From Bog-473 sp963763575 (lineage in GTDB: Bacteria > Actinomycetota > Acidimicrobiia > Acidimicrobiales > RAAP-2), in contig CAVXPD010000001.1 of the NCBI GenBank assembly GCA_963763575.1, positions 124,001-188,000 of the forward strand: a stretch of 64,000 nt of DNA, read 5' to 3'. Below the pieces are notes generated by a model that made no database searches, was not told the DNA's origin, and worked only from the letters and a program-made list of their open reading frames with translations. Made by a program: the position numbers and the translations under genes. Shown here in pieces: positions 59,050-64,000 of this stretch. Each line of letters begins with the position of its first letter. Within the stretch, counting starts at the first letter, position 1.

Positions 59050-60605
59050 CACAGCGGCACGTTGCCGTGCTTGCGCCGCGGCAGCTCCTCGCGCTTGGAG
59101 GCGAGGATGTCGAGGCCGCGGCAGATCACGGCACGGGTGTCGGCCGGCGAGATCACGTCGTCGATGTAGCCGCGCTCGGCCGCGATGTACGGGTTGGCGT
59201 ACCGCTCGGTGTACTCGTCGATCAGCTCGGCCCGCCGCCGCGCCGGATCGGGGGCCTCGGCCAGCTCGCGGCGATAGACGATCTCGACGGCCCCGTTGGG
59301 TCCCATGACCGCCAGCTCGGCCGACGGCCAGGCGAAGGCCAGGTCCGCGCCGATCGACTTGGAGTTCATGACGACGTAGGCGCCGCCGTAGGCCTTGCGC
59401 GTGATGATCTGGATGCGCGGCACCGTCGCCTCGCAGTAGGCGTACAGCAGCTTGGCCCCGTGCCGGATGATCCCGCCGTACTCCTGGTCCGTGCCTGGCA
59501 TGAAGCCGGGCACGTCGACGAACGTGAGGAGCGGGATGTTGAACGCGTCGCAGGTGCGGACGAAGCGCGACGCCTTCTCGGACGAGTCGATGTCGAGCAC
59601 GCCGGCCAGCACCGCCGGCTGGTTGCCGACGATGCCCACGACCCGGCCGTTCATCCGGGCGAACCCGCAGGTGATCGACATGGCCCAGTGCCGGTGCACC
59701 TCGAGGTACTCGCCGTCGTCGACCACCGCGGTGATGATCCGCTTCATGTCGTAGGGCTGGTTGGGCGACGTGGGCAGGAAGTCGATCAACTCGGTCACGC
59801 TGCGCGCGGGGTCGTCGCCCGAGATCTCGATCGGCGGCTCCTCGAGGTTGTTCGAGGGCAGGAAGGACAAGAGGTGGCGCACCTCGTCCAGGCAGGCCTT
59901 CTCGTCGGGGGCGACGAAGGTGGCCACACCCGACTTGGTCGCGTGGCTCATGGCGCCGCCGAGCTCCTCGAGCGTCACGTCCTCGCCGGTCACCGTCTTC
60001 ACGACGTCGGGGCCGGTGATGAACATGTGCGAGGTGCCCTGGACCATGAAGATGAAGTCGGTCATGGCCGGCGAGTAGACCGCGCCGCCGGCGCAGGGCC
60101 CCAGGATCACGCTGATCTGGGGGATCACGCCCGAGGCGGTCACGTTGCGGTGGAAGATGCCGCCGTAGGAGTGGAGCGAGACCACGCCCTCCTGGATGCG
60201 GGCGCCGGCGCCGTCGTTCAGCCCGATCATGGGGACGCCGGTCGAGGCGGCCAGGTCCATGACCTTGTGGATCTTCTCGGCGAAGACCTCCCCCAGCGCG
60301 CCACCGAAGACGGTGAAGTCCTGGCTGAAGAGGCAGACCCGGCGGCCGTCGATGGTGCCGAACCCGGTGACGACGCCGTCGGTGTAGGGCCGGTTGTCGT
60401 CGAGGCCCATGCCGTGGGCCCGGTGCCGGGCCAGCATGTCGAGCTCTTGGAAGGACCCCTCGTCGAGCAGGTAGTCGATCCGCTCCCGGGCGGTCAGCTT
60501 CCCCTTGGCGTGGTGGCGCTCGACCGCCCGCGGGCTCCCGGCGTGGAGGGCCTCGTTCTTTCGTTCTTCCAGCTCGGCCAGGCGCTCGGCCATGGAGTGT
60601 TCCAT
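59049..60605 (-). CDS. pccB: Propionyl-CoA carboxylase beta chain
   Basis: This 518-residue carboxyltransferase subunit moves CO2 from biotin to propionyl-CoA (or acetyl-CoA), making methylmalonyl-CoA. It has the N-terminal acyl-CoA oxyanion segment ILGPCAGGAVYSPAMTDF and the C-terminal biotin-side segment AYGGAYVVMNSKSIGADLAF, plus QDFTVFGGALGE and FVDVPGFMPG. The biotinylated alpha chain is not in the window. ATG 60605 is supported by TACCCT 7 nt upstream; ATG 60593 is an alternative. It links propionyl-CoA to the epimerase/mutase chemistry in this region. Confidence 0.95.
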   Translation of the reverse strand: MEHSMAERLAELEERKNEALHAGSPRAVERHHAKGKLTARERIDYLLDEGSFQELDMLARHRAHGMGLDDNRPYTDGVVTGFGTIDGRRVCLFSQDFTVFGGALGEVFAEKIHKVMDLAASTGVPMIGLNDGAGARIQEGVVSLHSYGGIFHRNVTASGVIPQISVILGPCAGGAVYSPAMTDFIFMVQGTSHMFITGPDVVKTVTGEDVTLEELGGAMSHATKSGVATFVAPDEKACLDEVRHLLSFLPSNNLEEPPIEISGDDPARSVTELIDFLPTSPNQPYDMKRIITAVVDDGEYLEVHRHWAMSITCGFARMNGRVVGIVGNQPAVLAGVLDIDSSEKASRFVRTCDAFNIPLLTFVDVPGFMPGTDQEYGGIIRHGAKLLYAYCEATVPRIQIITRKAYGGAYVVMNSKSIGADLAFAWPSAELAVMGPNGAVEIVYRRELAEAPDPARRRAELIDEYTERYANPYIAAERGYIDDVISPADTRAVICRGLDILASKREELPRRKHGNVPL

Positions 60606-60618
60606 GCGGTCGAGGGTA
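60606..60618 (-). promoter_or_regulatory. Putative leaderless promoter (-10 TACCCT) for pccB
   Basis: TACCCT on the minus strand (60618-60613) is followed after 7 nt by ATG 60605. There is no Shine-Dalgarno. Confidence 0.42.
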
Positions 60619-61003
60619 CCGCTCGCCGAGGGACGGCCCGAAATTGCGACCGCACGACGGCGGGCGAGAAGTCGTTCCAATCCCACGGGATTCCCGACGG
60701 AAAAGACCTGGTGGCCGCGGGCCGGCCTTCGGCTTCCTCCCGGCCGACGCGGAGGACGTCTTCCTCGGGTGGGTGCGGTCGTCGGGGACCTCCTACGCCG
60801 GCAACGTGCCCCGCTGATCTCCTCCCGCTTCGACCGTTGGTGGCACGGGTCGGTCGCGCCCCCACCCGGAGCGCCGGGCCTTGTGGCCGGCGATCGGAGC
60901 GGGACACTCGCCGGGGACCGGGGCGGTCCAGGACCCGGGCGGCCGTCTCCCTTCCAAGCGTTCGCGAGGCGGCGCGAAACCGCCGCGAAGACCCGGCACG
61001 CGG
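60619..61003. other. Intergenic region between pccB and rpsL
   Basis: This is about 385 bp of GC-rich DNA between divergent genes. Open frames on both strands have no family features or ribosome sites. No repeat or structured RNA is recognised. The rpsL promoter lies at its right edge. Confidence 0.55.
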
Positions 61004-61032
61004 TTGGCAGACCCCCAGGTAACCGCTACACT
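61004..61032 (+). promoter_or_regulatory. Promoter of the str operon (rpsL)
   Basis: TTGGCA (61004-61009), exactly 17 bp, then TACACT (61027-61032), about 80 bp before rpsL. It is a strong sigma-70-type match. Confidence 0.6.
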
Positions 61033-61113
61033 TGAGTCCCGCCCCTGTGCGGCTTTTCCGGCGCGCCAGCGCCACCACAGGGCGACCACATTTTTCGTAT
61101 CGAGAGGTAGCGC

Positions 61114-61485
61114 GTGCCCACGATCGCCCAGCTCGTCCGCAAGGGACGGCAGGCCAAGGTGACCAAGACCAAGACCCCCGCCCTGAAGGGCGCGCCCCAG
61201 CGGCGTGGGGTCTGCACCCGCGTCTACACGACCACCCCCAAGAAGCCGAACTCGGCGCTGCGCAAGGTGGCCCGCGTCCGGCTCAGCTCGGGCGTGGAGA
61301 TCACCGCCTACATCCCCGGGGTGGGCCACAACCTCCAGGAGCACTCGATCGTGCTCGTCCGCGGCGGCCGGGTGAAGGACCTGCCGGGCGTGCGCTACAA
61401 GGTCGTGCGCGGGGCCCTCGACACGTCGGGCGTGCGCGAGCGCGCCCAGGCCCGCAGCCGCTACGGCGCCAAGAAGGAGTCCTAG
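61114..61485 (+). CDS. rpsL: 30S ribosomal protein S12
   Basis: S12 has 123 residues, full length, and sits at the decoding centre. It starts at GTG 61114, MPTIAQLVRKGRQAKVTKTK. The streptomycin-sensitive loops TTPKKPNSALRK and RGGRVKDLPGVRYKVVRG carry the wild-type lysines. AGAGGT lies a few bases upstream. rpsG starts 2 nt after its stop. Confidence 0.98.
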   Translation: MPTIAQLVRKGRQAKVTKTKTPALKGAPQRRGVCTRVYTTTPKKPNSALRKVARVRLSSGVEITAYIPGVGHNLQEHSIVLVRGGRVKDLPGVRYKVVRGALDTSGVRERAQARSRYGAKKES

Positions 61486-61487
61486 GC

Positions 61488-61958
61488 ATGCCCCGCAACG
61501 GACCCGCCACCCGCCGGGAGCTCGCCCCGGACCCCGTCTACCGCTCCGTCCTGGTCACCCAGTTCGTCAACAAGATTCTCTCGCGCGGCAAGCGCACGCT
61601 GGCCGAGCGCATCGTCTACACCGCCCTCGAGCAGGTGCAGGAGAAGTCGGGCGGCGACCCGGTCGCCGCGCTCAAGCGCGCCGTCGAGAACACGCGGCCC
61701 GAGGTCGAGGTGAAGAGCCGGCGCGTCGGTGGCGCCACCTACCAGGTGCCCGTCGAGGTGCGCCCCCGCCGCGCCACCACACTGGCCATCCGCTGGCTGA
61801 CCACCTACTCGCGCCAGCGCCGGGAGAAGACGATGGCGGAGCGTCTCGCCGGCGAGATCCTCGACGCTTCCAACAGCATCGGCGCGTCGGTGAAGCGCCG
61901 CGAGGACATGCACAAGATGGCGGAGTCAAACCGCGCCTTCGCCCACTACCGCTGGTAG
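61488..61958 (+). CDS. rpsG: 30S ribosomal protein S7
   Basis: S7 has 156 residues and nucleates assembly of the 3' domain of 16S rRNA. It opens MPRNGPATRRELAPDPVYRS and has NKILSRGKRTLAERIVYTAL and VGGATYQVPVEVRPRRATTL; it ends AFAHYRW. AAGGAG upstream lies within the end of rpsL, and the genes are 2 nt apart, so they are coupled. Confidence 0.98.
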   Translation: MPRNGPATRRELAPDPVYRSVLVTQFVNKILSRGKRTLAERIVYTALEQVQEKSGGDPVAALKRAVENTRPEVEVKSRRVGGATYQVPVEVRPRRATTLAIRWLTTYSRQRREKTMAERLAGEILDASNSIGASVKRREDMHKMAESNRAFAHYRW

Positions 61959-61979
61959 TGGAGAGGACCCCGGCGCGCC

Positions 61980-64000
61980 ATGGCTGACACCCCGACCCGC
62001 GACTTCCCGCTCGCCAAGACCCGCAACATCGGGATCATGGCCCACATCGACGCGGGCAAGACCACGACGACCGAGCGCATCCTCTACTACACCGGCCGCA
62101 ACTACAAGATCGGTGAGGTGCACGAGGGCGCCGCGACGATGGACTGGATGGTCCAGGAGCAGGAGCGCGGCATCACGATCACGTCCGCCGCGACCACCTG
62201 TAGCTGGCACGACAACTGGATCAACATCATCGACACCCCGGGCCACGTCGACTTCACGGTCGAGGTGGAGCGGTCGCTACGCGTCCTCGACGGCGCGGTG
62301 GCGGTGTTCGACGCCGTGGCCGGCGTGGAGCCCCAGACCGAGACGGTGTGGCGCCAGGCCAACAAGTACAACGTGCCGCGGATCTGCTTCGTCAACAAGA
62401 TGGACCGCATCGGTGCCGACTTCGAGCGCACGGTCGAGATGATCCGGGACCGCCTCGATGCGTTGCCGGCCGTCGTCCAGCTCCCCATCGGCGTCGAGTC
62501 CGAGTTCAAGGGCGTCGTCGACCTGCTCGAGGAGAAGGCCCTCGTGTGGTCGAGCGACATGGGTGAGGAGTGGGAGACGCTCGACGTCCCCGCCGACATG
62601 GCGGCCGAGGTCGAGGACGCCCGCCACCAGCTGATCGACGTCGTCTCCAACTTCGACGACACCATCATGGAGAAGTACCTCTCCGAGGAGCCCATCACGG
62701 CCGACGACCTGCGCCGCGCCCTGCGCATGGCCACCCTGGCCGCCGCCGTGGTGCCGGTGCTCTGCGGCTCGGCCTTCAAGAACAAGGGCGTGCAGCCCAT
62801 GCTCGACGCCGTCGTCGACTACCTGCCCAGCCCGCTCGACCTGCCGCCCACCGAGGGGCACCGGCCGGGCAAGACCGAGGAGCTCGAGGAGCGCAAGGCC
62901 GACGACTCCGACTCGTTCAGCGCGCTCGCCTTCAAGATCATGACCGACCCCTACGTGGGCAAGCTGACCTACATCCGGGTGTACTCGGGCACGCTGGCGA
63001 AGGGCTCGTCGGTGCTGAACTCCACCAAGGACAAGAAGGAGCGCGTCGGGCGCATCCTCCAGATGCACGCCAACCACCGCGAGGACAAGGACGCCATCTT
63101 CGCCGGCGACATCATGGCGGTGGTCGGGCTCAAGACCACGACGACGGGCGACACGTTGTGCGACCCGGCTCACCCGATCCAGCTCGAGGCGCTCGAGTTC
63201 CCCGAGCCCGTCATCCACGTGGCCGTCGAGCCCAAGACGAAGGCCGACCAGGACAAGCTGTCGCGGGCCCTGTACGCGCTCAGCGAGGAGGACCCCACCT
63301 TCCGCGTGCGCAGTGACGAGGAAACGGGCCAGACCGTGATCTCGGGCATGGGCGAGCTGCACCTCGAGGTGCTCGTCGACCGCATGCTGCGCGAGTTCAG
63401 CGTCGACGCCAACGTGGGCAAGCCACAGGTGGCCTACCGCGAGACCATCCGCAAGCCGGTCGAGAAGATCGAGGAGCGGTACGTCCGCCAGACCGGTGGC
63501 CGCGGCCAGTACGGCCACGTCGTCATCAGTGCCGAGCCCACCGGGCCCGGGGGCGGCTACGAGTTCGTCGACAAGATCACGGGCGGCGCGATCCCCAAGG
63601 AGTACATCCCCTCGGTGGACGCCGGGATCCAGGAGGCCCTCACCGCGGGCGTTCTGGCGGGCTACCCGACGGTCGACGTGCGGGTCACCCTGACCTACGG
63701 CTCCTACCACGACGTGGACTCCTCGGAGATGGCGTTCAAGATCGCCGGATCCATGGCGATCAAGAAGGCGCTCCACGCCGCCAGCCCCGTGCTCCTCGAG
63801 CCGGTGATGGCGGTCACGGTGACCACACCGGGGGACTACATGGGCGACGTGATGGGTGACCTGTCCTCGCGGCGGGGGCGCATCGGGCTCACCGAGCAGC
63901 AGGGCAACAGCCAAGTGATCAACGCGCACGTACCGTTGGCCGAGATGTTCGGCTACGCTACTGACCTGCGGTCACGTACCCAGGGTCGGGCTACGTACAC
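61980..64000 (+). CDS. fusA: Elongation factor G (3' end outside window)
   Basis: EF-G is the translocation GTPase. The frame is open from ATG 61980 (GGAGAGGA upstream) to the window end, 673 codons of about 700. It has G1 AHIDAGKTTTTERIL, the switch segment GEVHEGAATMDWM and RGITITSAATTC, G3 DTPGHVDF and G4 NKMD. Domain III-V sequence continues through GEMGELHLEV-like motifs and VTVTTPGDYMGDVMGDLSSR. It is third in the rpsL-rpsG-fusA operon; tuf would be expected next. Confidence 0.97.
   Translation, partial: MADTPTRDFPLAKTRNIGIMAHIDAGKTTTTERILYYTGRNYKIGEVHEGAATMDWMVQEQERGITITSAATTCSWHDNWINIIDTPGHVDFTVEVERSLRVLDGAVAVFDAVAGVEPQTETVWRQANKYNVPRICFVNKMDRIGADFERTVEMIRDRLDALPAVVQLPIGVESEFKGVVDLLEEKALVWSSDMGEEWETLDVPADMAAEVEDARHQLIDVVSNFDDTIMEKYLSEEPITADDLRRALRMATLAAAVVPVLCGSAFKNKGVQPMLDAVVDYLPSPLDLPPTEGHRPGKTEELEERKADDSDSFSALAFKIMTDPYVGKLTYIRVYSGTLAKGSSVLNSTKDKKERVGRILQMHANHREDKDAIFAGDIMAVVGLKTTTTGDTLCDPAHPIQLEALEFPEPVIHVAVEPKTKADQDKLSRALYALSEEDPTFRVRSDEETGQTVISGMGELHLEVLVDRMLREFSVDANVGKPQVAYRETIRKPVEKIEERYVRQTGGRGQYGHVVISAEPTGPGGGYEFVDKITGGAIPKEYIPSVDAGIQEALTAGVLAGYPTVDVRVTLTYGSYHDVDSSEMAFKIAGSMAIKKALHAASPVLLEPVMAVTVTTPGDYMGDVMGDLSSRRGRIGLTEQQGNSQVINAHVPLAEMFGYATDLRSRTQGRATY

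Overview
This is a GC-rich actinobacterial chromosome segment. The nusG-rplK-rplA-rplJ-rplL-rpoB-rpoC order, the ethylmalonyl-CoA pathway genes and the 'GYWLVASDGGIF' and 'SC..AVG' surface repeats together suggest the class Acidimicrobiia. That placement is inference from content, not a phylogeny. There are no rRNA genes, insertion sequences, prophage genes or CRISPR arrays. Four tRNAs are present.

Layout. (1) 1-12.0 kb: the 3' part of recD, a UDP-sulfoquinovose synthase-like gene (sqdB/SQD1), a membrane-anchored hypothetical, citrate synthase, tesB, a GH1 glycosidase, a GtrA-like protein, yajQ, tRNA-Tyr, an MptB-like mannosyltransferase and a GNAT acetyltransferase. (2) 12-25.1 kb: the core information block, tRNA-Thr, tRNA-Met, rpmG, tRNA-Trp, secE, nusG, rplK, rplA, rplJ, rplL, rpoB, rpoC. 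It has three lineage oddities: a ~168-residue acidic head on NusG, an Asn/Gly-rich insert in RpoB, and rplJ running in frame into rplL with no stop codon. (3) 25.1-48.2 kb: a surface-glycan-like region. cysD and a cysN-cysC fusion make PAPS. They are followed by a GT2/GT4 fusion, a GT2, a 1782-residue protein joining a flippase-like half, a GT-C/AftD-like half and a lipobox/TPR tail, two divergent beta-helix proteins, another GT2, an HlyD/MacA-like adaptor with a MacB-like permease but no ATPase, a PAPS-type sulfotransferase, and a large extracellular repeat protein. The simplest reading is synthesis, sulfation, export and display of a sulfated glycan or glycoconjugate. (4) 48.4-60.6 kb: ethylmalonyl-CoA pathway enzymes (ccr, epimerase, thiolase, 3-hydroxybutyryl-CoA dehydrogenase, ethylmalonyl-CoA mutase, propionyl-CoA carboxylase beta with a small epsilon-like protein), interspersed with lysC, a frameshifted sixA-like gene, two cyclophilins and an S51-like protein that lacks its serine. 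(5) 60.6-64 kb: rpsL, rpsG and the start of fusA, the str operon, cut off by the window end.

A window-wide feature is that at least ten starts have a TANNNT -10 box only 6-8 nt upstream, which predicts leaderless transcripts. Another is the number of short tandem repeats (9, 14, 15 and 33 bp) in intergenic DNA or disordered protein segments.
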